Source: Serpentinimonas maccroryi (lineage in GTDB: Bacteria; Pseudomonadota; Gammaproteobacteria; Burkholderiales; Burkholderiaceae_C). Taken from it: a stretch of DNA of 64,000 bases. Shown here piece after piece: positions 17,929 through 28,130 of this stretch (position 1 is the stretch's first letter; each line of letters starts with the position of its first letter). The notes below the pieces were generated by a model. It did no database searches. It saw only the letters and a program-made list of their open reading frames with translations, and was not told the DNA's origin. The stretch covers positions 1,984,001 through 2,048,000 of the forward strand of contig NZ_AP014569.1 of NCBI RefSeq assembly GCF_000828915.1, written 5' to 3'. The translations under genes were made by a program, and so were the position numbers.

Positions 17929-18788
17929 CGGCGGCCTCCATCGGCAGGGCGGGAGGAGCGGGAGGAGCGAGCTGGGGGCGTACCCAAGCCGTAATCGTCG
18001 GCCACCGAGGCCGCCGGGTAGTGAAAATGCACCGGCCCCTCGGGCTCGGCGTGGATGAACTGGTGCACCAAGGGGTCGGTGCTTTCGCGCACCTGCTGTG
18101 GGCTGCCCTGCTCGGCCACACGGCCATGGGCCAGCACCACCACGTGGTCGGCAATGGCCAGGGTTTCGTGCACGTCGTGCGACACCAGGATGCTGGTCAG
18201 GCCCATGGCGTCGTTGAGCTGGCGGATCAGGCGCGCGATGGTGCCCAGCGAGATCGGGTCCAGCCCGGCAAAGGGCTCGTCGTAGAGCACCAGTTCGGGG
18301 TCGAGCGCGATCGCGCGCGCCAGCGCCACGCGGCGCGCCATGCCGCCCGAGATCTCAGACAGCAGCAGGTCGCGCGCGCCGCGCAAGCCCACGGCGTCGA
18401 GCTTCATGAGCACGATGTCGCGGATCAGCCCCTCAGACAAAGTCGTTTGCTCGCGCAGCGGGAAGGCGACGTTGTCAAAAACATTCAGGTCGGTGAACAA
18501 GGCGCCGAACTGGAACAGCATGCCCATGCGCCGGCGCACCGCATACAGGCCGGCCAAGTCGAGCGCGCCCACCTCGAGGCCGTCAAAGCGCACCTGCCCG
18601 GCTTGCGCCCGCTGCTGGCCACCGATCAGGCGCAACACCGTGGTTTTGCCGCCGCCCGATGCGCCCAGCACCGCCGTGACGCGGCCACGCGGCACCGTCA
18701 GCGACAGGCCGTCGAGAATCGGGCGCGGGCCGTAACCAAAGCGCACGTGCTGCAGCTCGACCAGAGGGGGTGGGGCGGTGGGGTTCAT
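17925..18788 (-). CDS. mlaF: Phospholipid ABC transporter ATP-binding protein
   Basis: The 287-residue ATPase has Walker A GASGGGKTT (about residues 42-50), the Q-loop GMLFQFGALF, the MlaF-specific signature SEISGGMARR, Walker B LVLYDEPFAGLDP and switch LVSHDVHE. It is the first gene of the mlaFEDACB operon. The C-terminal tail HFHYPAASVADDYG, followed by a Ser/Arg-rich end, is longer than in E. coli MlaF and overlaps the mlaE start. Confidence 0.95.
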   Translation of the reverse strand: MNPTAPPPLVELQHVRFGYGPRPILDGLSLTVPRGRVTAVLGASGGGKTTVLRLIGGQQRAQAGQVRFDGLEVGALDLAGLYAVRRRMGMLFQFGALFTDLNVFDNVAFPLREQTTLSEGLIRDIVLMKLDAVGLRGARDLLLSEISGGMARRVALARAIALDPELVLYDEPFAGLDPISLGTIARLIRQLNDAMGLTSILVSHDVHETLAIADHVVVLAHGRVAEQGSPQQVRESTDPLVHQFIHAEPEGPVHFHYPAASVADDYGLGTPPARSSRSSRPADGGRR

Positions 18789-18852
18789 ATAGAGGGGGTG
18801 GCGCGATCATAAGGGAAAGCCCGCGCTCCCAACCCGCCTGGGGCTGATAGGC

Positions 18853-20328
18853 TCAGCGCGGCAAGTCCGAGCGCCCCATCAGGAATTCGTCCACCGCCCG
18901 CGCCGCTTGCCGGCCCTCGCGAATCGCCCACACCACCAGCGACTGGCCGCGGCGCATGTCGCCGGCGGCAAACACCTTGGGCACGTTGGTGGCGTAGCCG
19001 CCGCTGGCCTCGGTGTGGGCACGGGCGTTGCCGCGCGCGTCTTTTTCCACCCCAAAGGCCTCGAGCACGCTGGCCAGCGGGTGCGTAAAGCCCATGGCCA
19101 GCAGCACCAGATCGGCCTTGTGCTGCTGCTCGGTGCCGGGGATTTCGACCAGCTTGCCACCTTGCAGCTCGATTTGCACCGTGGTCAGGCCGGTGAGCTT
19201 GCCTTTGCTGCCGGTAAAGGCCTTGGTCGAAATGGCAAAGGCGCGCTCGCAGCCCTCTAGGTGGCTGGAGCTGGTGCGCAGCTTGATCGGCCAGTAGGGC
19301 CAAGTCAGGTTGCGGTCTTCTTGCTCGGGCGGCATGGGCAGCAGCTCAAACTGGGTCACGCTGGCGGCGCCGTGGCGGCGGCTGGTGCCGACGCAGTCGG
19401 AGCCGGTGTCGCCCCCGCCGATCACGATCACGTGCTTGCCGTCGGCGCGGATCTGCTTTTTCAGTTTGTCGCCGGCGTTGACCTTGTTTTGCTGCGGCAA
19501 AAACTCCATCGCAAAATGCACGCCCTCGAGCTCGCGCCCCGGCACCGGCAGGTCGCGGCTTTGCTCGCTGCCACCGCACAGCAGCACGGCGTCGTAGTCG
19601 GCCTGCAACTGCGTTGCGGGAATGCTGCGCTTGGCCTCGTTTTGCACCTTGGCCCCGGCGCCTTCGGTGGGCATGGCCCCCACCAGCACCCCGGTCTGGA
19701 ACTGCACCCCTTCGGCCTGCAGCTGCGCCACGCGGCGCTCGATGTGCGCTTTTTCCAGCTTGAAATCGGGGATGCCGTAGCGCAGCAGGCCGCCCACGCG
19801 CTCGTTTTTCTCATAGACCGTGACCGCGTGCCCCGCGCGCGCCAGCTGCTGCGCCGCCGCCAAGCCAGCCGGGCCCGAGCCCACCACGGCCACCTTTTTG
19901 CCCGTGGCGTGTGCCGCTGGCTGCGGCTGCACCCAGCCCTGCTCCCAGGCGCGGTCGATGATCGCGTGCTCGATCGACTTGATGCCCACCGCGTCGTCGT
20001 TGATGTAGAGCGTGCAGGCCGACTCGCACGGCGCTGGGCAGATGCGGCCGGTGAACTCGGGGAAGTTGTTGGTGCTGTGCAGCACCGCGCTGGCGTTTTG
20101 CCAGTCGGCGCGATAGACCAGATCGTTGAAATCGGGGATGACGTTGTTGACCGGGCAGCCGTTGTTGCAAAACGGCGTGCCGCAGTCCATGCAGCGCGCG
20201 GCTTGGCGCTTGGCCTGCGCGTCGTCGAGCGCGATGACAAACTCGCGGTGGGTTTTCAGGCGCTCGGCTACCGGCTGGTAGCCTTCCTCGAGGCGCTCGA
20301 ACTCCATGAAACCGGTGATTTTTCCCAT
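18853..20328 (-). CDS. gltD: Glutamate synthase (NADPH) small subunit
   Basis: The 491-residue flavoprotein feeds NADPH electrons to GltB. The N-terminal [4Fe-4S] cysteine clusters are [17 protein letters not shown] (about residues 47-63) and [11 protein letters not shown]. The FAD motif [19 protein letters not shown] and the NADPH motif [17 protein letters not shown] are both present. The ATG lies 42 bp downstream of gltB, so the two form one operon. Confidence 0.97.
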   Translation of the reverse strand: MGKITGFMEFERLEEGYQPVAERLKTHREFVIALDDAQAKRQAARCMDCGTPFCNNGCPVNNVIPDFNDLVYRADWQNASAVLHSTNNFPEFTGRICPAPCESACTLYINDDAVGIKSIEHAIIDRAWEQGWVQPQPAAHATGKKVAVVGSGPAGLAAAQQLARAGHAVTVYEKNERVGGLLRYGIPDFKLEKAHIERRVAQLQAEGVQFQTGVLVGAMPTEGAGAKVQNEAKRSIPATQLQADYDAVLLCGGSEQSRDLPVPGRELEGVHFAMEFLPQQNKVNAGDKLKKQIRADGKHVIVIGGGDTGSDCVGTSRRHGAASVTQFELLPMPPEQEDRNLTWPYWPIKLRTSSSHLEGCERAFAISTKAFTGSKGKLTGLTTVQIELQGGKLVEIPGTEQQHKADLVLLAMGFTHPLASVLEAFGVEKDARGNARAHTEASGGYATNVPKVFAAGDMRRGQSLVVWAIREGRQAARAVDEFLMGRSDLPR

Positions 20329-20370
20329 GATGCGGTGCTCGCTAAACTAGGTTGGAGTGGGACAGCAGGC

Positions 20371-23300
20371 TCAGGCCGTGGCTGCTGGGGCCAAGGCGGC
20401 TGGGACGGCGCTGGCAGCAGCCTGAGCGCGCGCGTGCAGCTCGCCCAAAGCGCGCTGGTACTCGGTCGGCATGACCTTGACGAAGCGGCTGCGGCTGTCG
20501 GCCCAGTGGTCCAGAATCTGGCGCGCCTTGGCCGAACCGGTCCAGCGCAGGTGCGCTTCGATCAGGGCGCGCAGTTGCGCCTCGTCGGTCTGGCCGCGGT
20601 GCCAGATGCCGCGCTGGCCCGCGGCCTCTTGCTCGGCCGCTGGCAGCACTTTTTCGAGCCGCACCATGGCGGTGTTGCAGCGCTGGGCAAACTGGCCGTC
20701 TTCGTCGAGCACATAGGCCACGCCGCCGCTCATGCCGGCGGCAAAGTTGCGCCCGGTTGCGCCCAGCACCACCACGGTGCCGCCGGTCATGTATTCGCAG
20801 CCGTGGTCGCCGGTGCCCTCGACCACCGCCGTGGCGCCCGAGAGCCGCACCGCAAAGCGCTCGCCGGCCACGCCGCGCAAAAAGGCCTCGCCGCTGGTGG
20901 CGCCGTAGAGCACGGTGTTGCCGACGATGATGTTGCGCCCGGCGTCGCCACGAAACTCGATGCTCGGGCGCACCACGATGCGCCCGCCCGATAGGCCCTT
21001 GCCGGTGTAGTCGTTGGCGTCACCGATCAGATACAGCGTGATGCCACGGCACAAAAAGGCGCCAAACGACTGCCCGCCCGTGCCCTCGAGCTGGATGCGG
21101 ATGCTGTCGTCGGGCAGGCCCTCGGGGTGCACGCGCGTGACCGCGCCCGAGAGCATGGCGCCCACGGTGCGGTTGACGTTGCGCGCCGATTCGATGAACT
21201 GCACGCGCTCGCCGCGCTCGATCGCTGGGCGCGATTTTTCGATCAGGCGCACATCCAGCGCCTGCCCCAAGCCGTGGTCTTGGGTGCTGGTGTGCCGGCG
21301 CGGCACCGCAGCGGGCAGCGGCGGCTGGTAAAACAGGCGCGAAAAATCCAGCCCCTGCACCTTCCAGTGCTCGAGCCCGCGCCGGGTGTCGAGCAGATCG
21401 GCACGGCCCACCAGATCGTCGAAGCGGCGCACGCCCAGCTGGGCCATGATCTGACGCACCTCCTCGGCCACGAAGAAGAAGTAGTTCACCACGTGCTCGG
21501 GCTGGCCGGCAAACTTGGCGCGCAGCAGCGGGTCTTGGGTCGCCACGCCCACCGGGCAGGTGTTGAGGTGGCATTTGCGCATCATGATGCAGCCCTCGAC
21601 CACCAGCGGCGCGGTGGCAAAGCCAAACTCATCGGCCCCCAGCAAGGCGCCCACCACCACGTCGCGCCCGGTCTTGATTTGGCCATCGACCTGCACCCGG
21701 ATGCGCCCGCGCAAGCGGTTGAGCACCAGGGTCTGCTGGGTTTCGGCCAGCCCGATCTCCCACGGGCTGCCGGCGTGCTTGATCGACGACCAAGGCGAGG
21801 CCCCGGTGCCGCCGTCGTGGCCAGCGATCACCACGTGGTCGGCCTTGGCCTTGGCCACCCCGGCGGCGATGGTGCCCACGCCCACTTCCGACACCAGCTT
21901 GACCGAGACGTCGGCGCGCGGGTTGACGTTTTTCAGGTCGTGGATGAGCTGCGCCAGGTCTTCGATGGAGTAGATGTCGTGGTGCGGCGGCGGGCTGATC
22001 AGCCCCACGCCCGGCACCGAGTGGCGCAAAAAGCCGATGTAGTCCGAGACCTTGGTGCCCGGCAACTGCCCGCCCTCGCCCGGCTTGGCGCCTTGGGCCA
22101 TCTTGATCTGGATTTGGTCGGCGCTCACCAGGTATTCGGCCGTGACGCCAAAGCGCCCCGAGGCCACCTGCTTGATGCGCGAGCGCAGGCTGTCGCCCGG
22201 TTGCAGCGGCAGGTGCGCCACCACCTTGTCGGCACCGATGACCGAAGCCAGCGTCTGGCCGCTGCCGATGGCGCTGCCCTTGAGCTCGGCGCGGTAACGC
22301 GCCGGGTCTTCGCCGCCCTCGCCGGTGTTGCTCTTGCCGCCGATGCGGTTCATGGCCACCGCCAGCGTGGCGTGGGCCTCGGTGCTGATCGAGCCCAGCG
22401 ACATGGCGCCGGTGGCAAAGCGCTTGACGATCTCGCGCGCCGGCTCCACGTCGTCGATGGCGATGGCGCGCGCCGGATCGACGCGGAACTCAAACAGCCC
22501 GCGCAGCGTCAGGTGGCGCCGGGTCTGGTCGTTGATGATCTGGGCGTAGTCTTTGTAGCTGGAAAAGTTGTTGGCGCGGGTGGCGTGTTGCAGCTTGGCG
22601 ATGGCGTCGGGCGTCCACATGTGCTCTTCGCCGCGCGCGCGCCAAGCGTATTCGCCGCCGGTATCGAGCATCTGCGCCAGCAGCGGGTCGGTTCCAAAGG
22701 CGGCGCGGTGGGTGCGGATGGCCTCTTCGGCGATCTCGAACACCCCGATGCCCTCGACCCGGCTGGGTGTGCCGCTGAAGTACTTGTCCACCGTGGCGCT
22801 GCTCAGGCCGATGGCCTCGAACAGCTGCGCGCCGCAGTAGCTCATGTAGGTGCTCACGCCCATTTTGGACATGATCTTCGACAGGCCCTTGCCGATCGCT
22901 TTCACGTAGTTGTAAATGGCTTTGTCGGCCGACAGATCGCCGCTGAGCTCGTGGTGGATCGCCTCCAGCGTTTGCATCGCCAGCCACGGGTGCACGGCCT
23001 CGGCGCCGTAGCCGGCCAGCAGCGCAAAGTGGTGCACCTCGCGCGCGGAGCCGGTTTCCACCACCAGCCCGGCGCTGGTGCGCAGCCCCGTGCGCACCAA
23101 GTGCTGGTGCACCGCCGACAACGCCAGCAGCGCCGGAATGGGCAGCTGCTGCGCGCTCACGGCGCGGTCGCTCAAAATCAGGATGTTGCTGCCGCCCTTG
23201 ATCGCGTCCACCGCCTCGGCGCACAGCGAAGCCAGTTTGGCCTCCACCCCCTCCTTGCCCCAAGCCACGGGGTAGCAGATGTCGATCGTGCTGCTCTTGA

Positions 23301-25134
23301 ACTTGCCGCCGGTGCGGCGCTCGATGCCGCGCAGCTTGGCCATGTCGGCCGGGCTCAAAATCGGCTGGCTGACTTCGAGCCGCAGCGGCGGGTTCACCTG
23401 GTTGATGTCGAGCAGGTTGGGCTTGGGGCCGATGAAGCTCACCAGCGACATCACGATCGCTTCGCGGATCGGGTCGATCGGCGGGTTCGTGACTTGCGCA
23501 AACAGCTGCTTGAAGTAGTGGTAGAGCGGCTTGTTCTTGCTTGAGAGCACCGCCAGCGGGCTGTCGTTGCCCATGGAGCCGATGCCCTCTTCGGCGTTGA
23601 GCGCCATCGGCGCCATGAGGAACTTGATGTCCTCTTGCGTCATGCCAAAGGCCTGCTGGCAGTCGAGCAGGGTGGCGTCGCTGTGGTCGAGCGCGGCCCG
23701 GGCCGACTCTGCAAGGCGCACCTCGCCACCCTCGGCGGCACCGGCCACCGGTTGCGTCACGTCGTCGAGGCGCACGCGCAGGTTTTCGATCCACTGCTGG
23801 TAGGGCTTGCTGTAGGCCAAGTTGGCTTTGAGCTCTTCGTCGTCGATCAGGCGCCCCTGCTCGAGGTCGATCAGGAACATCTTGCCCGGCTGCAAGCGCC
23901 ATTTGCGCACGATGCGGCTCTCGGGGATGGGCAGCACGCCCGACTCCGAGCCCATGATCACAAAGTCGTCGTCGGTAACGCAGTAGCGCGAGGGCCGCAG
24001 CCCGTTGCGGTCCAGCGTGGCGCCGATCTGGCGCCCGTCGGTAAAGACGATCGAGGCCGGGCCGTCCCAGGGCTCGAGCATGGCGGCGTGGTACTCGTAA
24101 AAGGCGCGCCGGCGCGCGTCCATCTGGCCGTGCTGCTCCCAAGGCTCAGGGATCATCATCATCACCGCCTGCGCCAGCGGGTAGCCGGCCATGGTCAGCA
24201 GCTCGAGGCAGTTGTCGAAGGTGGCGGTGTCGGACTGGCCGGCAAAGCTGATCGGATACAGCTTGTTCAGGTCGGCGCCCAGCACCGGCGAGCTCATCAC
24301 GCCCTCGCGCGCGCGCATCCAGTTGTAGTTGCCCTTGACGGTGTTGATCTCGCCGTTGTGCGCCACGTAGCGGTAGGGGTGCGCCAGCGGCCACTCGGGG
24401 AAGGTGTTGGTCGAAAAGCGCTGGTGCACCAGCGCCAGCGCCGAGCTGCAGCGCGGGTCTTGCAGGTCGAGGAAGTAATCGCCCACCTGGTTGGCCAGCA
24501 GCAGGCCTTTATAGACCACGGTGCGGCTGCTCATGCTGGGCACGTAATACTCTTTGCCGTGCTTGAGGCCCAGCGCCTGGATGTGCGCGCTGGCGGTTTT
24601 GCGGATCACGTAGAGCTTGCGCTCGAGCGCGTCTTGCACGATCACGTCGGTGCCGCGGCCGATGAACACCTGGCGGATCACGGGCTCGGTCTGGCGCACC
24701 GTGGGCGACATCGGCATGGCGCGGTTCACCGGCACGTCGCGCCAGCCCAGCAGCACCTGGCCTTCGGCGCGGATGGCGCGCTCCAGCTCTTGCTCACACG
24801 CCAAGCGGCTGGCGTGTTCTTTGGGCAAAAACACCATGCCCACACCGTACTCACCCGGCGGCGGCAGGCTGCAGCCCTGCGCGGCCAGCTCGGCGCGGTA
24901 CAGGGCGTCGGGCAGTTGCAGCAAAATGCCGGCGCCGTCGCCCATGAGCTCGTCGGCGCCCACGGCACCGCGGTGGTCGAGGTTGGCCAGGATCTGCAAG
25001 CCCTGCTGCACCACGGTGTGGCTTTTTTGCCCCTTGATGTGGGCCACGAAGCCCACGCCACAGGCGTCGTGCTCGTGCGCCGGGTCGTACAGGCCGTACT
25101 GGCGCAACTGGTCGATTTCAAGGCTAAACGACAC
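20371..25134 (-). CDS. gltB: Glutamate synthase large subunit
   Basis: The 1587-residue enzyme converts glutamine and 2-oxoglutarate into two glutamates. The amidotransferase domain starts after a 24-residue propeptide, with the catalytic Cys25 in HDACGVGF. It is followed by the central domain, the FMN domain ([24 protein letters not shown], and [10 protein letters not shown]), the 3Fe-4S cysteines near [14 protein letters not shown], and the C-terminal GXGXG beta-helix domain. The start codon is GTG with an AGGAG site 8 bp upstream. The length is normal for proteobacterial GltB. Confidence 0.98.
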   Translation of the reverse strand: MSFSLEIDQLRQYGLYDPAHEHDACGVGFVAHIKGQKSHTVVQQGLQILANLDHRGAVGADELMGDGAGILLQLPDALYRAELAAQGCSLPPPGEYGVGMVFLPKEHASRLACEQELERAIRAEGQVLLGWRDVPVNRAMPMSPTVRQTEPVIRQVFIGRGTDVIVQDALERKLYVIRKTASAHIQALGLKHGKEYYVPSMSSRTVVYKGLLLANQVGDYFLDLQDPRCSSALALVHQRFSTNTFPEWPLAHPYRYVAHNGEINTVKGNYNWMRAREGVMSSPVLGADLNKLYPISFAGQSDTATFDNCLELLTMAGYPLAQAVMMMIPEPWEQHGQMDARRRAFYEYHAAMLEPWDGPASIVFTDGRQIGATLDRNGLRPSRYCVTDDDFVIMGSESGVLPIPESRIVRKWRLQPGKMFLIDLEQGRLIDDEELKANLAYSKPYQQWIENLRVRLDDVTQPVAGAAEGGEVRLAESARAALDHSDATLLDCQQAFGMTQEDIKFLMAPMALNAEEGIGSMGNDSPLAVLSSKNKPLYHYFKQLFAQVTNPPIDPIREAIVMSLVSFIGPKPNLLDINQVNPPLRLEVSQPILSPADMAKLRGIERRTGGKFKSSTIDICYPVAWGKEGVEAKLASLCAEAVDAIKGGSNILILSDRAVSAQQLPIPALLALSAVHQHLVRTGLRTSAGLVVETGSAREVHHFALLAGYGAEAVHPWLAMQTLEAIHHELSGDLSADKAIYNYVKAIGKGLSKIMSKMGVSTYMSYCGAQLFEAIGLSSATVDKYFSGTPSRVEGIGVFEIAEEAIRTHRAAFGTDPLLAQMLDTGGEYAWRARGEEHMWTPDAIAKLQHATRANNFSSYKDYAQIINDQTRRHLTLRGLFEFRVDPARAIAIDDVEPAREIVKRFATGAMSLGSISTEAHATLAVAMNRIGGKSNTGEGGEDPARYRAELKGSAIGSGQTLASVIGADKVVAHLPLQPGDSLRSRIKQVASGRFGVTAEYLVSADQIQIKMAQGAKPGEGGQLPGTKVSDYIGFLRHSVPGVGLISPPPHHDIYSIEDLAQLIHDLKNVNPRADVSVKLVSEVGVGTIAAGVAKAKADHVVIAGHDGGTGASPWSSIKHAGSPWEIGLAETQQTLVLNRLRGRIRVQVDGQIKTGRDVVVGALLGADEFGFATAPLVVEGCIMMRKCHLNTCPVGVATQDPLLRAKFAGQPEHVVNYFFFVAEEVRQIMAQLGVRRFDDLVGRADLLDTRRGLEHWKVQGLDFSRLFYQPPLPAAVPRRHTSTQDHGLGQALDVRLIEKSRPAIERGERVQFIESARNVNRTVGAMLSGAVTRVHPEGLPDDSIRIQLEGTGGQSFGAFLCRGITLYLIGDANDYTGKGLSGGRIVVRPSIEFRGDAGRNIIVGNTVLYGATSGEAFLRGVAGERFAVRLSGATAVVEGTGDHGCEYMTGGTVVVLGATGRNFAAGMSGGVAYVLDEDGQFAQRCNTAMVRLEKVLPAAEQEAAGQRGIWHRGQTDEAQLRALIEAHLRWTGSAKARQILDHWADSRSRFVKVMPTEYQRALGELHARAQAAASAVPAALAPAATA

Positions 25135-25167
25135 GGCAAACTCCTAAGCGGTTAATGACTGGGAGCG

Positions 25168-25196
25168 AGCATAGGGCAAAGCGCGGGCTTTGGCAA
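25168..25196 (-). promoter_or_regulatory. Predicted gltBD promoter
   Basis: On the minus strand TTGCCA (25191-25196) and TATGCT (25168-25173) are separated by 17 bp. The predicted start is about 25 bp upstream of the gltB GTG. It lies beside the REP-like sequence at 25207-25219. Confidence 0.5.
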
Positions 25197-25206
25197 GCAC
25201 AACAAA

Positions 25207-25270
25207 TGGGGTCTGACCCTAATTTATCATTAGCCTGGCTTGCTTGATTTAATTTGGGGACAGATTAAAA
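25207..25270. repeat. REP-like/RAYT-associated sequence pair
   Basis: A perfect small palindrome GGGTC-T-GACCC (25209-25219) is preceded by TGG and followed by TAATTT. About 30 bp on comes TTTGGGGACAGATTAAAAT (25252-25270). From memory, both word types are common next to IS200-like REP-associated transposase genes in betaproteobacteria. A gene of that family lies 1 kb away at 26229-26918. No other copy was noticed in the window. Confidence 0.5.
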
Positions 25271-25372
25271 TGAAACCTGGCTTCGCCCCCTAAGATTGCC
25301 CACCATCCTGCACGCGCCCGGCTTTTGCGCCACCCCTTCATCCCGATTGTTTCGATTTTTTGACCCTGAAAT

Positions 25373-25678
25373 TCAAGCCCTGCCACCCTTCGGCGGCAAC
25401 TGCCTGCGGGCATGGATCACGTTCACAACCTCTACCCGTTCGAGCGACTCGCGGTAGAACACGATGTAATTGCTGCGCACGACCAGCTCGCGCAGACCCT
25501 TGACGCGAACCGAGGGCTTGTAGAGCTTGGGGTGATCGGGCAGCTTCCCGACCTTGGCCTCGATCTCGTCTTTCAGCGCTTGGGCGGCATCGGGGTTGTC
25601 GTTGGCAATGGTGGCCACGATCTGCAGCAGATCGGCGCTGGCCTGCGGGCGCCATTCAAGCCGTGGCTTTGCTGGCAT
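25373..25678 (-). CDS. ParE/RelE-family toxin
   Basis: The 101-residue basic protein has the ParE/RelE pattern: an N-terminal LEWRPQASADLLQIVATIA strand-helix, LPDHPKLYKPSVRVKGLRELVVRSNYIVFYRE in the middle, and EVVNVIHARRQLPP at the end. The terminal RRQLPP basic cluster and GLREL segment fit ParE-type plasmid and chromosomal toxins, which act on gyrase. A RelE-like ribosome-dependent RNase is the alternative. The start overlaps the stop of the upstream gene by 23 bp, the normal antitoxin-toxin coupling. Confidence 0.87.
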   Translation of the reverse strand: MPAKPRLEWRPQASADLLQIVATIANDNPDAAQALKDEIEAKVGKLPDHPKLYKPSVRVKGLRELVVRSNYIVFYRESLERVEVVNVIHARRQLPPKGGRA

Positions 25679-26120
25679 GCTGCTTGCGCTTGGATTCGAT
25701 CAGGGCCTGCACCTCATCCATGACTTGGCGATGCCCGATGTTGGGTCGGGGGTCGGATAGCGTTTCGGCCACCTTCTCGCGCACCCAATCGGTGTGCGCC
25801 TTGGCCTCGAAGGCGCTGCGCATCCGTTCAGAGGCATCGGGCCGCGCGCGGCTGGCCTTGATCGCTTGGGGGTCAAAGTCGGCGGCGTTGACGTGGTATT
25901 GGGAAATTCCGATCTGCTTGAGGTAGCAGACCAGCGTTTCAAACTTGCGAAAGGTCCGCACGGCCCCGCGCCGCGCGGCGAGCGCGCGCTCGGTGTTGCC
26001 GCACTTGACGACGACGCCCCAGCCGCCACCGTGGCCGATGACCGCGGCAGCGCGCACGGCTCCGGCCTGCGCGAGGAGGGCTAGGCTTGCGTGGTCGATG
26101 GTGTCTGCTGTGATGTCCAT
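25656..26120 (-). CDS. Putative antitoxin of the ParE-type pair
   Basis: The 154-residue protein precedes and overlaps the toxin gene. Its N-terminal half is a compact beta-rich domain (GGGWGVVVKCGNTERALAAR, then FRKFETLVCYLKQIGI) that I do not recognise as a named DNA-binding fold. The C-terminal helix-rich part (HTDWVREKVAETLSDPRPNIGHRQVMDEVQALIESKRKQ) resembles the toxin-binding tails of PaaA2/StbD-like antitoxins. The role is inferred from gene order, overlap and an operator-like palindrome in its promoter. It is larger than most ParD antitoxins. Confidence 0.7.
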   Translation of the reverse strand: MDITADTIDHASLALLAQAGAVRAAAVIGHGGGWGVVVKCGNTERALAARRGAVRTFRKFETLVCYLKQIGISQYHVNAADFDPQAIKASRARPDASERMRSAFEAKAHTDWVREKVAETLSDPRPNIGHRQVMDEVQALIESKRKQHASKATA

Positions 26121-26154
26121 AGCGGCGCCTTTTGTTGCTGGAATACTCGCTGTA

Positions 26155-26183
26155 ATAGTAGCCGATTAATTATAAATTGGCAA
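26155..26183 (-). promoter_or_regulatory. Promoter of the toxin-antitoxin operon
   Basis: On the minus strand TTGCCA (26178-26183) and TACTAT (26155-26160) are separated by 17 bp, about 35 bp before the antitoxin ATG (26120). The -35 is embedded in the palindrome at 26177-26194. Confidence 0.6.
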
Positions 26184-26194
26184 CCTTTTGCCAA
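26177..26194. promoter_or_regulatory. Palindromic operator overlapping the toxin-antitoxin -35
   Basis: TTGGCAA, CCTT, TTGCCAA is a perfect 7-bp inverted repeat with a 4-bp centre that covers the -35 hexamer. This is the usual place for autorepression by a toxin-antitoxin complex. Binding is inferred. Confidence 0.6.
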
Positions 26195-26228
26195 CGCGGG
26201 TTAGGCTATCTCAAGGGGCAATCGTGCC

Positions 26229-26918
26229 CTACCCCACCCGCCGCGGCCGCCCGCGCTGCGCCGGCTGCAGCCGCCGTGGCGTGAGCTGCTGCAACTGCGC
26301 CACGAAAGCCGGGCTGCCCAGCACCCAGCCTTTGAGCGCGGCTTGCTCGAGCCGCTGCTGCGCCGCCTCGCTCAGCCCCTGCTGCACCAGGGCCACATAG
26401 GCGGCCTCGCGCTCAAAAGGGGTGTTGCCCAGTTGCCAATAGGCCGGTGGCGCGCTCAGGGCGGGATCGTGGCGCAGCCCGGCGTAGTGGGCGTGGCTGC
26501 TCCAAGGGGTTTCGGCCGCCGTGCGCGCCTGCCCCTGCCGCTGCGCTTGCGTGTCTAGGCTCAAGAGCGCGGGCAGCAGCTCGGCTTCGGGTTGCAGCAC
26601 CGTGCCGCGAAAGCGCCCCTCCCACAGCGTGCCGGTGTGGTCGTGGCGCAGGTTGTAATGGCGCACATAGCTGCGCCCCAGCGCCTGCATGGTGCGCGAC
26701 ACGGCGCCGTCGGCCAGCGGCGTGAGCAGCAGCCGCACCTGCTGCGCCAGCAACACATAGCCATGCCACTGCAGCGGTTGCGCGCGCACGGCCTCGGTCA
26801 GCATCTGCAAAAACACCTGCCGATCGGCAGCGTCGTGGAACAGCTCCAGCCCCGGGTGCGCGCGCCAGATCAACAGGTGCGGCCAGCCGCTCAGGCTCAG
26901 GCGGGGTTGGCGTGCCAT
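26229..26918 (-). CDS. REP-associated (IS200-like) transposase homologue, HUH motif lost
   Basis: The 229-residue protein matches the RAYT/TnpA_REP layout: MARQPRLSLSGWPHLLIWRA start, a WHGYVLL strand, then a LLLTP strand, the helix GRSYVRHYNLRH with tyrosines 84 and 88, and TGTLWEGRFRGTV. In active members the strand before LLLTP reads NHVHLL, whose two histidines bind the catalytic metal. Here it reads QQVRLL (residues 59-64), so both histidines are gone. It is therefore probably a catalytically dead or domesticated derivative. It sits between the toxin-antitoxin pair and dgt, with no flanking inverted repeats seen. Confidence 0.75.
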   Translation of the reverse strand: MARQPRLSLSGWPHLLIWRAHPGLELFHDAADRQVFLQMLTEAVRAQPLQWHGYVLLAQQVRLLLTPLADGAVSRTMQALGRSYVRHYNLRHDHTGTLWEGRFRGTVLQPEAELLPALLSLDTQAQRQGQARTAAETPWSSHAHYAGLRHDPALSAPPAYWQLGNTPFEREAAYVALVQQGLSEAAQQRLEQAALKGWVLGSPAFVAQLQQLTPRRLQPAQRGRPRRVG

Positions 26919-26939
26919 TGGGGTGCGGCCCTTGCCTAG

Positions 26940-28130
26940 TTAATCGAACAGACTCTGCCCGGTCAGGCGCAGGTGCTCGCGCATGGCGTAGCGGTCGGTC
27001 ATGCCGGCGATGTGGTCGGCCACGCGCCGGCGCAGGCTGATGGGCAGGGCGCCGGGCGCCTGGGCCGGCAGCTGCCGCGGGTCTTGGTGGTAGATCAGGT
27101 AGAGCTCGGTCACCACTAGGCGCGCGCGCTCGGTCTGCGCCAGCACCTGCGGGTGGCGGTAGAGCTGCGCCATCAAAAAGCGCTTGAGCGCGCCGGTCTG
27201 GGCGCGCATGGGGGCCGAGAAGCGCAGCAAGGGCGGGCACAGCCGCACCTCGTCCACCGACTGCACGCCGGCTTCGGCAATGGCGGCGCGGCTGGCGTCG
27301 ATCACGTCATAAACCTGCTCGGTCAGCATGCGCCGGATCGTTTCATAAAGCAAGCGCTTGGCGTTGAGCGCCGGGTACTGTTGCCGCACGGCACGCAGAT
27401 GGCGCTCAAACAGCTCAACCTCACCCAACTGCTCGAGCGTGAGCAAGCCCGAGCGCACGCCGTCGTCGATGTCGTGCGCGTTGTAGGCGATCTCGTCGGC
27501 CAGATTGGCCAGTTGCGCCTCGAGCGAGGGCGCGTGCCCGAGCAAAAAGCGCGCCCCCACGCCACCGGGCTCGAGCTGCTGCAAGCGCTCGGCGTTGGCG
27601 CGCGAGCAGTGCTTGAGTATGCCTTCGCGGGTCTCGAAGCACAGGTTCAGGCCGTCGAAATCCGGGTAGCGCTGCTCGAGGGTATCGACCACGCGCAGGC
27701 TTTGCAGGTTGTGCTCGAAGCCGCCCACCGGTTCGTGCGGCGTGGGCTGGTCTTCGGGCGCGTCGGGCTCGGGCGGCAGCTGGTGCAGGCAGGCGTTGAG
27801 CGCGTCTTGGCCGGCGTGGCCAAAGGGGGTGTGGCCCAGGTCGTGGGCCAGCGCCAGCGCCTCCACCAAGTCTTCGTGCAGCCCCAGCGCGCGGGCGATG
27901 CTGCGCCCCAACTGCGCCACCTCGAGCGAGTGCGTCAGCCGGGTGCGAAACAGATCGCCCTCGTGGTTCAGAAACACCTGAGTTTTATAGACCAAGCGCC
28001 TGAAGGCGCTGCTGTGGATGACACGGTCGCGGTCACGTTGGAAGTCGTTGCGCGTGGGCGCCGGCGCCTGCGGGTAGCGCCGGCCGCGGCTGCGCTCGGG
28101 GTGGCAGGCGTAGGGCTGGAGCTCAGGCAC
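26940..28130 (-). CDS. dgt: Deoxyguanosinetriphosphate triphosphohydrolase-like protein (HD domain)
   Basis: The 396-residue protein has the dNTPase HD signature: [11 protein letters not shown], then [13 protein letters not shown] and [20 protein letters not shown], plus a later [16 protein letters not shown] with the second metal-binding Asp. It hydrolyses dNTPs to nucleoside and triphosphate, and contributes to nucleotide pool control. The start is GTG (28128-28130), overlapping the aroB stop by 8 bp. The dgt-aroB pairing is common in betaproteobacteria. Confidence 0.92.
   Translation of the reverse strand: MPELQPYACHPERSRGRRYPQAPAPTRNDFQRDRDRVIHSSAFRRLVYKTQVFLNHEGDLFRTRLTHSLEVAQLGRSIARALGLHEDLVEALALAHDLGHTPFGHAGQDALNACLHQLPPEPDAPEDQPTPHEPVGGFEHNLQSLRVVDTLEQRYPDFDGLNLCFETREGILKHCSRANAERLQQLEPGGVGARFLLGHAPSLEAQLANLADEIAYNAHDIDDGVRSGLLTLEQLGEVELFERHLRAVRQQYPALNAKRLLYETIRRMLTEQVYDVIDASRAAIAEAGVQSVDEVRLCPPLLRFSAPMRAQTGALKRFLMAQLYRHPQVLAQTERARLVVTELYLIYHQDPRQLPAQAPGALPISLRRRVADHIAGMTDRYAMREHLRLTGQSLFD

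Noticed and set aside
21127-23544. An 805-codon open frame on the plus strand opposite gltB
   Set aside because: gltB is unequivocal on the minus strand; the opposing frame has no recognisable domain and a composition typical of GC-driven antisense frames.
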